The notes beneath the pieces are model-generated. The model did no database searches and was not told the origin of the DNA. It saw only the letters and a list, made by a program, of their open reading frames with translations. Shown here piece by piece: positions 24,843 through 33,796 of a DNA stretch of 64,000 bases. The stretch spans positions 89,628 to 153,627 of the forward strand of contig DFXY01000004.1 of assembly GCA_002381945.1 (NCBI GenBank), written 5' to 3'. Position 1 is the first letter of the stretch, and the number at the start of each line of letters is the position of its first letter. A program made the position numbers and the translations under genes. The stretch comes from Bacteriovoracaceae bacterium UBA4096. Lineage in GTDB: Bacteria; Bdellovibrionota; Bacteriovoracia; Bacteriovoracales; Bacteriovoracaceae.

Positions 24843-27800
24843 TTTTCTTCTCCTGTTAATTTATAATTTTCATCTTTAGATGAATCAGTAAGTTTTTCGA
24901 TGGATTTTCTGCCGAATCTGAAAAAGACAGCAGGTGTGACGAAGATATCCAGCAAGGTGGATGAAAGAAGGCCTCCAATGATGACCACGGCGACAGGATA
25001 TAAAATTTCCTTTCCTGGCTCACCTTTTGCAAACAACAATGGAGTCAATGCCAATACGGCCGAGAGGGCCGTCATTAAAACGGGAACAAGACGCTCTAAA
25101 GAACCCCGGATAATCATCTGCTCGGTAAAGGCTTCTCCTTCTTCTTTTACCAGATGAATGTAATGACTGATCATCATGATGCCGTTACGAGTGGCTATCC
25201 CACACAGGGTAATGAAGGCAATCATGGTGGCCACTGACAGTTCTCTTTCTGTGATATAAATCGCGATGACACTTCCAATTAATGCGAGTGGGACGTTGAG
25301 CATAATCTGGAAAGTTAAGGCCACAGATTTAAAATGGATGAACAGGACAAAAAACACGCCAAGAAGAGAGATCATGCCGAGGAAGATGATGAGCTTGGTT
25401 GCCTCTTGCTGGCTCTCAAACTGCCCACCATACTCAATGAAATAACCTTCCGGTAACTTGACCTTATGGTTAATTTTATTTTGTATCTCTTTAATAAGGC
25501 TTCCCAGATCTCTTCCGTGACTGTTGGCCGAAATGACAATTCGTCGCTGAAGATTTTCACGATTCACCATATTGGGCCCAGTACCCTGATAAACCTCAGC
25601 AACATCACTTACAACGATTCTCCTTCCATTTGGAAGAGTTTTAACAATTGTAGAATTAATGTTGTCAGGATTTGCCCTGGACTCATCATCAAACCGCATG
25701 AATATATCAAACAACCGCTGCTGCTCGATGAGTTGGGCAACAGTCTCTCCGTTAAGGGCCATCTCCAGGTCTTTGGTTAATCCACCAGGCCCGATACCAA
25801 AGAGTGCGGTTTCTTCCCTGTCGACCAGAATTTTAAGCTGAGGGATCAATACCAGTGGCTCAAGTTGAAGATCTACCACTCCTTCGATACCTTTAAGTGT
25901 CTTCTCAACCTGCCCTCCGAGGCGTCTGAGTTCGGTCAAGTCTGGCCCAAATACCTTAATGGCAATTTGAGCACGCACACCGGAGAGCAGGTGATCCAGA
26001 CGGTGACTGATAGGTTGCCCTATATTGACATAGACATCGCCTACTTCTTCAATTTTTTTTCTCAGGTCCTGCAAGACTATTTGCCGATCCCGGCCTCCTT
26101 CCTTGAAATCAACATCAATCTCACTCCAGTGCACTCCTTCGGCGTGCTCATCCATTTCTGCTCGTCCAGTCCGACGAATGGTGGATTTGGCCTCTGGAAC
26201 GGATAAGATGGCCTGTTCAATTTTAGTTCCGAGTTCATCAGAGGATTTTAAAGAAATACCCGGATAGGAAGCGACGCCAATCGTGGCAGTACCTTCATTG
26301 AATGAAGGCAAAAAATTTGTTCCCATAAAAGGCAGAAGTGCCAGAGACCCCAGGAACAAAATCCCGCAAAATCCCATCACCATCTTTGGATGATGAATGG
26401 TCTTGTGAAGAAGCTTCTCATCCCAAAGCTTGAGTTTTCTCACCAGAGGTCCATCCTCTTTATGCGCCAGGATTTTTGACTTTGAAACAAAGTAGTAACA
26501 AAGAACCGGAGTCACCGTGAGAGAAACTACCAGTGAAGCAAGAAGAGAAATAATATAAGAGATCCCAAGAGGAGCAAAAAGTTTGCCTTCAATACCACTT
26601 AAGGCAAAAAGCGGGATGAACACCAAAACCACAATCACAGTAGAGAAAACGATAGAGTTTCGGACTTCTGATGAAGCTTTATAGATCACCAGGAGAGGAT
26701 GTTCCTGAGTGACTTTAGCTCTATTCTCCTTGAGCCGCCTGAAAACATTTTCCACATCAACAATGGCATCATCGACTAACTCCCCAATCGCAATGGCAAG
26801 GCCCCCGAGAGTCATGGTGTTGATTGAAAGTCCAAATATCTTAAAAATGATAAAGGTCATCACCAGGGACAAGGGAATCGAGATAAGGGTAATGGCAGTA
26901 GTTCGAACGTTTAATAAAAAGAGAAAGAGGATAATCGCAACCATTATAGCACCATCTCTCAGTGCTTCTTCAACGTTGGCAATTGAGGCCTCAATGAACC
27001 TTGACTGCTTAAAGAGATCACTTCTAATCTCAACACCTTTAGGAAGAGTCTTTCTAAGATCTTTCAGCATGGAATCAATCTTTTCAGTCAGATCAATGGT
27101 GCTGGCACCTGGTTGCTTTTGAATGGTCATGATGACGGAATGTTTTCCATCAATACTCCCTTCCCCGCGCTTCATTTTAGGCCCGATGATAACGGTCGCA
27201 ATATCTTTAACCAGCACAGGGATACCTAAGTGCATTCCCACGGCCGAGTTCTCGATGTCCTCAAGGCTTTCCACCCGACCAATTGGACGAATGAGAAACT
27301 CCTTCTCCCCGATATCAATAAATCCGCCGGTGGTATTTTCACTAATTGAAGCTAGCGACTTCTTTAAGTCCTCTAATGAGATCATTTTCTGCTGAAGCTT
27401 TTCGCTCGATACCAGAATCTGGAACTGTTTTAACTCTCCTCCCATGACCACGACCTGGCTGATCCCGGGTATTGTCATAAGCCTTGGTCTAACCAGCCAA
27501 TCAGCGAGAGTTCTCATCTCCATAGGAGAGACTGAGTTATCTGGACTTACAAGCCCCACAAACTGAATCTCGCCCATGACTGAGCTCACAGGCCCCATTA
27601 CAGGACTCACCCCTTCCGGTAGGCGCTCTTTAGCTAACTGAAGTTTTTCGGCAACTAATTGACGGTTACGAAAAACTTCCGTTCCCCAATCGAATTCCAC
27701 ATAGATGATGGATATGCCGATTCCACTGCTTGACCTGATTCTCGTCACACCGGGCATTCCGTTAAGGGAAGTCTCAATGGGAAGAGTCACCAGGGTTTCA

Positions 27801-27982
27801 ACCTCTTCGGGTGCTAGTCCATGTGACTCTGTAATGACAGTCACAATCGGTCTATTGAGATCGGGAAAGACATCCACTGGCAAATTAGCAGTAATCCATC
27901 CGCCGTAGATGAGAAGAGCAATAGATACAATAATGACCACTAAACGATTGTTTAGTGAAAACCTAATAATTGAATTAAGCAT
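24839..27982 (-). CDS. CusA/CzcA-type RND efflux pump
   Basis: The 1047-residue inner-membrane pump has the RND layout: one helix, a large periplasmic loop, six helices, a second loop and five helices. NLPVDVFPDLNRP follows the first helix, and TM4 reads LAIAIGELVDDAIVDVENVF, with two Asp for proton translocation. This TM4 signature differs from the classic Cu/Ag (CusA) and Zn/Co/Ni (CzcA) sequences, so the metal is uncertain. His-rich leading and following genes support a metal substrate. Confidence 0.92.
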   Translation of the reverse strand: MLNSIIRFSLNNRLVVIIVSIALLIYGGWITANLPVDVFPDLNRPIVTVITESHGLAPEEVETLVTLPIETSLNGMPGVTRIRSSSGIGISIIYVEFDWGTEVFRNRQLVAEKLQLAKERLPEGVSPVMGPVSSVMGEIQFVGLVSPDNSVSPMEMRTLADWLVRPRLMTIPGISQVVVMGGELKQFQILVSSEKLQQKMISLEDLKKSLASISENTTGGFIDIGEKEFLIRPIGRVESLEDIENSAVGMHLGIPVLVKDIATVIIGPKMKRGEGSIDGKHSVIMTIQKQPGASTIDLTEKIDSMLKDLRKTLPKGVEIRSDLFKQSRFIEASIANVEEALRDGAIMVAIILFLFLLNVRTTAITLISIPLSLVMTFIIFKIFGLSINTMTLGGLAIAIGELVDDAIVDVENVFRRLKENRAKVTQEHPLLVIYKASSEVRNSIVFSTVIVVLVFIPLFALSGIEGKLFAPLGISYIISLLASLVVSLTVTPVLCYYFVSKSKILAHKEDGPLVRKLKLWDEKLLHKTIHHPKMVMGFCGILFLGSLALLPFMGTNFLPSFNEGTATIGVASYPGISLKSSDELGTKIEQAILSVPEAKSTIRRTGRAEMDEHAEGVHWSEIDVDFKEGGRDRQIVLQDLRKKIEEVGDVYVNIGQPISHRLDHLLSGVRAQIAIKVFGPDLTELRRLGGQVEKTLKGIEGVVDLQLEPLVLIPQLKILVDREETALFGIGPGGLTKDLEMALNGETVAQLIEQQRLFDIFMRFDDESRANPDNINSTIVKTLPNGRRIVVSDVAEVYQGTGPNMVNRENLQRRIVISANSHGRDLGSLIKEIQNKINHKVKLPEGYFIEYGGQFESQQEATKLIIFLGMISLLGVFFVLFIHFKSVALTFQIMLNVPLALIGSVIAIYITERELSVATMIAFITLCGIATRNGIMMISHYIHLVKEEGEAFTEQMIIRGSLERLVPVLMTALSAVLALTPLLFAKGEPGKEILYPVAVVIIGGLLSSTLLDIFVTPAVFFRFGRKSIEKLTDSSKDENYKLTGEEK

Positions 27983-28028
27983 TCTTAAACCCTAAATGTA
28001 AAAGCTGAAAAAAATTTAAAAGTAAACT

Positions 28029-28382
28029 TTAAGCTATGGGCGGCCGGAAGATTGAAAAGGAATAACTGCTAAGAAATAGAAATGAACTAGAAACAGGCAC
28101 TAAAACTTTTGTCATTTGCGGAGGGACGACAATTTTTCCATTTTGATCTTTTTCAAAAATTAAAACGTGTACCAAAAGAGAGAAGTCAAAATGATGAGTA
28201 TGTCCTTGGTGCTGACTGTCAGTTTTCTTGGTTTTTTTATGAGAATGATGATGTTGATGGTGATGGTCCTCATGATGATCATGAGTCACATGATTCAACA
28301 AGGTAGATACCTTCTGACTTTTGGAAATGGCACCAAAAGAGATCAGGAAAGAAATAATGGCGGTTATGACTAAACGTAGCAT
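28029..28382 (-). CDS. His-rich operon-leading protein
   Basis: The protein of about 117 residues has an N-terminal hydrophobic helix (MLRLVITAIISFLISFGA), a strongly His-rich linker (HDHHEDHHHQHHHSHKK and QHQGHTHH), then a hydrophobic end LSSYSFSIFRPPIA. It leads the RND efflux operon and probably binds the metal in the periplasm. Its plan and terminal motif match the two acidic-linker paralogues at 6016 and 8411. Small His-rich proteins ending in a similar motif also precede CusA-type genes in Bacteroidetes, as I recall. Confidence 0.7.
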   Translation of the reverse strand: MLRLVITAIISFLISFGAISKSQKVSTLLNHVTHDHHEDHHHQHHHSHKKTKKTDSQHQGHTHHFDFSLLVHVLIFEKDQNGKIVVPPQMTKVLVPVSSSFLFLSSYSFSIFRPPIA

Positions 28383-28502
28383 TATCTGGACATTAGCATT
28401 TTTTGGAAAAGAAATCAAAAAATTAACCTAATCCTTAAGTGAATGACATGCATCATATGATATTCTCAGGGAAACAAAGTACAGTCTAGGTAAGGATGAA
28501 AT

Positions 28503-29384
28503 ATGAAAAAAATGAACAAAATACTGGTAGCGACTGATTTCTCTAAACATTCAGACCATGCCGTTCTGCTGGCAAACGAAATTCAAATTAAACAAGGTGG
28601 CACAGTCACCTTGGTCCATATTTCTGATGTCTCACCAGTTTGGGATTGGCCTGCAACTGACATGCAGGCAAGAAATCTACTGGGACAGTTCCAGAAGGAG
28701 ATCCAAGAGTCTCTTGATAAATTGATGAATGATCAAATGCTTCGTTGTAAGGTCAAATTTGAAACCATCATCAAATTTGGAAATTCTCAAAAAGAATTAA
28801 TGGGCCAAATCGATACGCTCAAGGCAGATCTTCTCGTCATGGGGCACAGAGGACAAACAGGCCTTTTTGGAATTGGAAGCTTTGCTGAGAAAATGATTGC
28901 CACTTCCCCTATCCCAGTACTGATTGCCAAGAATAACAAGGCCATAAAAAAAATGAGCTGTCTGGTAGATCCTTCTCGGGTTTCACAAGAGTCCATCGCT
29001 TTTACCAAAGATCTTGCGAGTTCTTTTAATGCCAAATCTCAATTTTTGACTTTGATCCCTGACTTATCTTCCGAATCATTGATGAATGCACCTTTTGTTA
29101 TGCCTACTTATAAATTCAGTGAACAGGAAATATTACAAATCACCGAGAATGCCACAGCTTTTATCTTAAAAGGGTCAGAAGGCTTATCAGAAGCTGATAT
29201 TCAGGTTGAAATCTCAAGTCTGCCAACGGCCAAAGCTCTTAGTCAGGCCCTGATTGAACAAAAAGCGGATCTCGCCATCGTCTCCAAACACAATCGTGGG
29301 GCAATTGAAAAATTCTTCGTGGGCTCAACCAGTAAAGGAATCCTTCAAGAATTTGATGGAAACATTCTTGTGCTTCCCGAATAA
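28503..29384 (+). CDS. Tandem universal stress protein
   Basis: The 293-residue cytoplasmic protein has two UspA domains. The first (ILVATDFSKHSDHAVLLA ... LVMGHRGQTGLFGIGSFAEKMI) retains the ATP-binding G-x2-G-x9-G-S/T pattern; the second, from about residue 150, keeps SKHNRGAIEKFFVGSTSKGIL, also ATP-binding-like. The ATG follows AAGGATG. It has no obvious partner gene; it ends two bases before a convergent gene. Confidence 0.88.
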   Translation: MKKMNKILVATDFSKHSDHAVLLANEIQIKQGGTVTLVHISDVSPVWDWPATDMQARNLLGQFQKEIQESLDKLMNDQMLRCKVKFETIIKFGNSQKELMGQIDTLKADLLVMGHRGQTGLFGIGSFAEKMIATSPIPVLIAKNNKAIKKMSCLVDPSRVSQESIAFTKDLASSFNAKSQFLTLIPDLSSESLMNAPFVMPTYKFSEQEILQITENATAFILKGSEGLSEADIQVEISSLPTAKALSQALIEQKADLAIVSKHNRGAIEKFFVGSTSKGILQEFDGNILVLPE

Positions 29385-29386
29385 AA

Positions 29387-30316
29387 TTAAAGGTTGAGGT
29401 TTTTCCAGACAGTCTCAGCAAATTCCTTGGCCGACTCACTGAGCTTATTAAATTCGATTTGTTTTTCGCGTTCTTTTTTTGCTGATCGCTCACGCTCTCC
29501 GATCACGATCTTGGTGTCATGAGAAATATAATCAAACTCTCTGGGAAAGGGCGTGGCCTTCTTGTTTAAGGTTTCCTTATAGAGTTCAGAGACGTAGCGC
29601 TTAACACATCCCTGATCAGTTAAAATCTCAAACTCTTCCTTAACAAAGTCCACTTGCTGGACTTTACCTATTTCTCCCGTATGTGTCGCTATCAGGGCAT
29701 TGTTCTTTGGAAGACGAGAGCGTTTCTCTTTATAAAAGTGATCATTGTCTTCCAGGCAGCAATAGGCCTCAGAGCAAGATCTTTTGAGGCCTACGACAGA
29801 ATTGATAAACAAGCACAGATCCGGGCCACAGGGTCCAATTTTTGCACTCTGGACATGATCAGTCAGTTGCCGAAGTTCTATTTTATTTTTTAATTCACGG
29901 GCCAGATCCTTTAAGAGAGAACGGAAATCGACCCGCTCAGGAGCGGTGTAATGAAAGAGAATCTTATAACCTTGAGAGATGAACTCTACATCCTGAAGCT
30001 TCATGGGTAGCTCATGTTGCTCGACCAGACGATTAAAAACCTCTCTCGCCTTTCGCTGGTGTTGATAGGCCTCTTTGTACTTTATGACATCCTCATCGCT
30101 TGCCAGGCGTTTGATGGTAAAAAGCTCTCCCATTTCTTCAGAGTAAGGGGCCTCATAGACTTGCGAATTAACAAATCCAATGGTCATCCCCCGATCCGAC
30201 ATGGCGACCACCTTCTGGCCGTGCTCAAAAGAGCGCTGATCAGCAAGAAAAATTCCCGGTAGCATTTGACCCGGGAAGCGAACTCGAACTAAACGGACAA
30301 TATCACCAACATTCAT
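29387..30316 (-). CDS. PSP1-domain protein (RicT/YaaT-like)
   Basis: The 309-residue cytoplasmic protein fits the PSP1/YaaT family: a beta-barrel N-terminus, then YKILFHYTAPERVDFRSLLKDLA, and cysteines in GPCGPDLC and RSCSEAYCC. In Bacillus RicT such cysteines help bind Fe-S clusters. Its start overlaps the upstream SufR-like regulator by four bases (ATGA), placing it in an Fe-S-linked operon. Beyond about residue 250 the tail is charged and disordered. Confidence 0.78.
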   Translation of the reverse strand: MNVGDIVRLVRVRFPGQMLPGIFLADQRSFEHGQKVVAMSDRGMTIGFVNSQVYEAPYSEEMGELFTIKRLASDEDVIKYKEAYQHQRKAREVFNRLVEQHELPMKLQDVEFISQGYKILFHYTAPERVDFRSLLKDLARELKNKIELRQLTDHVQSAKIGPCGPDLCLFINSVVGLKRSCSEAYCCLEDNDHFYKEKRSRLPKNNALIATHTGEIGKVQQVDFVKEEFEILTDQGCVKRYVSELYKETLNKKATPFPREFDYISHDTKIVIGERERSAKKEREKQIEFNKLSESAKEFAETVWKNLNL

Positions 30317-30945
30317 TTTTTAACTCCAAAGCAGCAGACATTACCACCGCTAGCAATACAAGACTGCTGTTCAATTTTCTGGCCCGTAAGAGAAGATAAC
30401 AGACCCAGGTCAAAGTCACATATTTCAGGACAGCTATCGGCCAGTTGATAGAAAACACAATTTGAAACTTCAAGCTTGGATAACTCCGACTTGTCTTTTG
30501 AGGCCACCACTTCCGCTTCATAACCTAAGTCAGTCAGAATCGAAGCGACTTCATTTAGCCGGTCCTTGCCACTGAGTTTTTTAAGCTCCGGCAAGTACTT
30601 CGCTGAGACCTGGTTTCCTATTTTATTTAAAAACTTAATCAGGCCCTTCTCGTCTTTCTCATCCCTGATGGCCTCAAGCAGGATCTGAGCAAACCAGGAA
30701 TATTTCCGAGGGAAGTGCTCTCGACCTTTCGTTGTCAGTACATAACTTTGAGTGGGACGCCCGGCCGTTTTATGCAGGATTCCTGATTCAATCAGATTGT
30801 TCTTTTCCAAGGCCGACAGATGCTGTTTCACTGCGTTTCGGGAAATCTCCAGAAGTTCAGTGAGATCAGAAATTGTCAGCCCGTTTCTATGCTTATTGAG
30901 TAGTCGTAACAGCTCTTGTTGAGTTTTACCGAGAAGCTCTATCAT
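30313..30945 (-). CDS. SufR-like Fe-S-sensing transcription regulator
   Basis: The 210-residue protein begins with a winged helix (GLTISDLTELLEISRNAVKQHLSALEKNNLIE) and ends with a Cys-rich segment (SNCVFYQLADSCPEIC, then QQSCIASGGNVCCF), the arrangement of SufR, which binds an Fe-S cluster and represses cluster-assembly genes. It is divergent from mrp and nfu, with a perfect 18-bp dyad between them that would suit its binding. An alternative is a generic DeoR/ArsR-type regulator with another metal cofactor. Confidence 0.8.
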   Translation of the reverse strand: MIELLGKTQQELLRLLNKHRNGLTISDLTELLEISRNAVKQHLSALEKNNLIESGILHKTAGRPTQSYVLTTKGREHFPRKYSWFAQILLEAIRDEKDEKGLIKFLNKIGNQVSAKYLPELKKLSGKDRLNEVASILTDLGYEAEVVASKDKSELSKLEVSNCVFYQLADSCPEICDFDLGLLSSLTGQKIEQQSCIASGGNVCCFGVKK

Positions 30946-30974
30946 TCCATTGTTCCTTGACCTTAATGAGGTTA

Positions 30975-30992
30975 TAACATATTTTTATGTTA
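30975..30992. promoter_or_regulatory. Operator dyad between SufR-like gene and mrp
   Basis: TAACAT-N6-ATGTTA is a perfect 18-bp dyad in the 63-base divergent region. Known SufR sites contain CAAC-N6-GTTG, so AAC and GTT arms here are related in form. It would control both divergent transcripts. Confidence 0.6.
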
Positions 30993-31008
30993 AAAGGTAG
31001 GACAAACT

Positions 31009-32112
31009 ATGGCCCCAGAAAATGGTCTTTCCAAGGTTAAAAATATTATTGCAGTAGGTTCCGGTAAAGGTGGAGTTGGAAAATCCACTGTCGCAACCAA
31101 CCTCGGCTTTGCGCTCAATAAACTGGGTCACAAAGTGGGTCTCATGGACGCCGACATCTATGGGCCCAGTCAGCCTGGACTCTTGGGAACTCATACTCGC
31201 CCCACCGGACATGATGGTCTGATCGTTCCCATAAATAAATCAGGAATAAAATATATCTCCATGGGAATCATGACCGCTTCCGACGCTCCCGTCATCATGA
31301 GGGCCCCCATGGCCGTTAAGGCGATCACTCAATTCCTAACCGGCGTGATGTGGGAGGACCTCGATTACCTCATCATCGATTTGCCACCTGGTACCGGTGA
31401 TATCCAGCTGAGTATCGGACAGCAGACCAATCTGGCCGGTGTCATCATTGTCACCACTCCGCAAAAGCTTGCGGCCCAGATTGCGAAGAAGGGTCTGCAG
31501 ATGTTTGAAACCCTCAATGCTCCCATCTTGGGTGTAGTGGAAAACATGAGCGGCTTCACCTGCGGTCATTGCAGCGAAGTGACGGCACCTTTCAAAAAAG
31601 GCGGCGGAAAATTACTGGCCGAAGAAATGAAGGTTCCTTTTTTAGGAGAGCTGCCACTTGATCCAAATATCATGATGTCCAGTGATGAGGGAGTGAACAT
31701 TCAAGAAGATGCCCCTGACAGCATCAGTGCTGAGATTTTCCTCAAACTAGCAAAGAACGTAGTGAATAATCTGGAAGAGGCCCAGATCAAGTCGCGCAAG
31801 ATTGAGGCCGAAAAGATCGAACACGACGGAACGATGATCCGCATTCACTGGAAGGACGGCACTCAATCAGATGTCGACGCTTATACCTTGAGAACTCAGT
31901 GTCCTTGCGCCATGTGTGTGGATGAGAACTCAGGCAAACGGATCATCAGGCCACAGGACGTACCTCTTACCATTAAGGCCGAAGACATAAGGCCCGTGGG
32001 TCGCTACGGACTCATGGTCCGCTTCTCCGATGGCCATGATAAGGGTATCTACCGCTTAAGTAGTCTTAAGGAAATGACCAATCAGTCCTCTGAAAAAACA
32101 TTTAATCTGTAG
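31009..32112 (+). CDS. mrp: Mrp/ApbC Fe-S carrier ATPase fused to DUF971
   Basis: The 367-residue protein has a deviant Walker A (GSGKGGVGKSTVATNL, residues 18-33), MDADIYGPSQPG, and DLPPGTGDIQLS typical of Mrp proteins, which carry and deliver [4Fe-4S] clusters. The usual C-terminal CxxC is present as TCGHCSE in mid-protein. From about residue 262 it continues into a DUF971/GBBH-type domain (HWKDGTQSDVDAYTLRTQCPCAMCVDENSGKR). This fusion is known. AGGTAGGA precedes the ATG; nfu follows after eight bases. Confidence 0.93.
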   Translation: MAPENGLSKVKNIIAVGSGKGGVGKSTVATNLGFALNKLGHKVGLMDADIYGPSQPGLLGTHTRPTGHDGLIVPINKSGIKYISMGIMTASDAPVIMRAPMAVKAITQFLTGVMWEDLDYLIIDLPPGTGDIQLSIGQQTNLAGVIIVTTPQKLAAQIAKKGLQMFETLNAPILGVVENMSGFTCGHCSEVTAPFKKGGGKLLAEEMKVPFLGELPLDPNIMMSSDEGVNIQEDAPDSISAEIFLKLAKNVVNNLEEAQIKSRKIEAEKIEHDGTMIRIHWKDGTQSDVDAYTLRTQCPCAMCVDENSGKRIIRPQDVPLTIKAEDIRPVGRYGLMVRFSDGHDKGIYRLSSLKEMTNQSSEKTFNL

Positions 32113-32120
32113 GTAGACCT

Positions 32121-32768
32121 ATGGAAAGTGAAATTCAAATCAAAGGCACCCTATCGAGCACAAGCGATGTGTTCTTCTTTACTGCCTCCATTCCCTTCTT
32201 GGACAACATGAAGGCCGAGTGCCGCTCTAAAATCGAAGCGACAAATTCCCCCCTGTTCGAATCACTCTTTAATTTCCCTTGGGTGACCGAAGCCGCAGTC
32301 GAAGGCAGGGCCTTGATCGTGAAGAAAAACGACACCCGCCCATGGGAGGACTACGCGCCTCAAGTGGCCCAGCTTATCCGCCAACTTCACCGCGACAAAA
32401 TCCCATTTTTTAAGGACGCCTTTATTCAGGCCTTGAAAGAAAAAAAAGTCATAGAAGATAAGAACAAACCCGTTCCCTACAAAATCAACGAGGCCAACAT
32501 CAATTCCCCACTGGGTAAGAGAATCCAGAAGATTCTCTCCGAGGACATTTCCCGATCCTTAGCAAGCCATGGTGGATATGTAAACTTAGTGGACTTAGTA
32601 GAAGGTAAAGTTTATCTCTACTTTGGTGGAGGATGTCAGGGCTGCTCTCAGGCCTCGGTCACGGTAAAGGAAGGAATTGAAAAACTCCTGTTAAAGGAAT
32701 TTCCGGAAATCACTTCGGTGGTGGATGTGACTAATCACTCACTGGGGACTAATCCCTATTATCGGTAA
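32121..32768 (+). CDS. Nfu-type Fe-S scaffold protein
   Basis: The 215-residue protein has an N-terminal Nfu domain (LFESLFNFPWVTEAAVEGRALIVKK) and a C-terminal NifU-like domain with the cluster-binding CxxC in GGGCQGCSQASVTVKEGIE. It probably receives and delivers [4Fe-4S] clusters, acting with the Mrp protein in the same operon under the SufR-like regulator. It overlaps the convergent gene by 20 bases. Confidence 0.92.
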   Translation: MESEIQIKGTLSSTSDVFFFTASIPFLDNMKAECRSKIEATNSPLFESLFNFPWVTEAAVEGRALIVKKNDTRPWEDYAPQVAQLIRQLHRDKIPFFKDAFIQALKEKKVIEDKNKPVPYKINEANINSPLGKRIQKILSEDISRSLASHGGYVNLVDLVEGKVYLYFGGGCQGCSQASVTVKEGIEKLLLKEFPEITSVVDVTNHSLGTNPYYR

Positions 32769-33327
32769 AAAGAGAGTCTTTAAATTCCGACATTGAATCA
32801 CCAAAGTCATGTATATTTTTAAGTAATCTCTCCAAGTCTTCTGGATTTAGCCCCTGCGAGCTTTTCAACTGCCGCATAATCAAAGGCCCTAAATAGTTTA
32901 TTGCAAGATCGACTCTTTGATTTAACTTATTAAAGTATTCTAACTGAATTTTACTGTCCTCAGTCCTTTTAAGAAGAAACCTAAACGTAGGATAATAAAT
33001 AATAATATGATCAATAAAGAGCCTAACGCTATCATAGTTTTGACCAGAGACAGGTAATAGCACACCTGAATGACTGGCCTTAATTAATGCAATCTTGCCG
33101 AAATGATCTCCAGATATCACCCTCTCCAGATAATCATCGACTACTGTCAATGCTGCATCCATAGCTCTGTTTTGGGATTCTAGTCGGATTAATTTTCTAC
33201 TTTCCCGCAAAGCACGAATTGTAATAATGAGAGTAACAACGGTTCCTATACTTGCGGTAAGTGAGATCGCTCCATAAACGAGAGAGCTTGGATTAATTAT
33301 ATTTGTTAATATCTGGGACACACTCAT
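32749..33327 (-). CDS. Membrane-anchored protein, unknown
   Basis: The 192-residue protein has one N-terminal helix (LVYGAISLTASIGTVVTLIITI) followed by a charged helical region. The topology suggests a cytoplasmic domain anchored to the inner membrane. Similar layouts occur in poorly characterised DUF4760-type proteins, but I cannot assign it. It overlaps the upstream gene by 35 bases, so the two are likely co-expressed. Confidence 0.6.
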   Translation of the reverse strand: MSVSQILTNIINPSSLVYGAISLTASIGTVVTLIITIRALRESRKLIRLESQNRAMDAALTVVDDYLERVISGDHFGKIALIKASHSGVLLPVSGQNYDSVRLFIDHIIIYYPTFRFLLKRTEDSKIQLEYFNKLNQRVDLAINYLGPLIMRQLKSSQGLNPEDLERLLKNIHDFGDSMSEFKDSLFTDNRD

Positions 33328-33721
33328 TCCGATTCACTTTTTTTAGATTATAAATAGCGATAACTAAACATCCAAGAACGTAGGCCCAGATAAGATCAAA
33401 GACCCATTTGAGCTTCAGTAAAAGGAGCATGAAATCTGGTCGTTTTATAATTCCCCCACTACCATCAGTAATCCAGAACAAGGAATCAAGCCAATTAACG
33501 AATACACTTCCAGCGGAAGCAAATTTAGTTCCTGCCATTACTAAAATACCTATCGGGAAAGCTAGAGGCTCTGGAAAACCACGAAAGATAAACAATGAGA
33601 CAAAAAGAAAAAACTTCAATAGAAATAGTCCTAGAAATATTGGGATGGTAATGATCAGTTTTGTCTTTGTTGGCCTTAAAAGATCTTTAATTTTATTTAA
33701 TATCATCCAGACATTATCCAT
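33293..33721 (-). CDS. Small integral membrane protein, unknown
   Basis: The 142-residue protein has three or four hydrophobic segments (LIITIPIFLGLFLLKFFLFV, LAFPIGILVMAGT, FDLIWAYVLGCLVIAIY) and a Cys near its end. Its 3' end overlaps the next gene by 35 bases. No known motif is seen. Confidence 0.6.
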   Translation of the reverse strand: MDNVWMILNKIKDLLRPTKTKLIITIPIFLGLFLLKFFLFVSLFIFRGFPEPLAFPIGILVMAGTKFASAGSVFVNWLDSLFWITDGSGGIIKRPDFMLLLLKLKWVFDLIWAYVLGCLVIAIYNLKKVNRNECVPDINKYN

Positions 33722-33796
33722 CGTGAATGTATCATTCGGAACTAATTTAAGAAAAATTAAGTAAGTCCCTTCCCTGATTCAGACGAAAATCAATGC

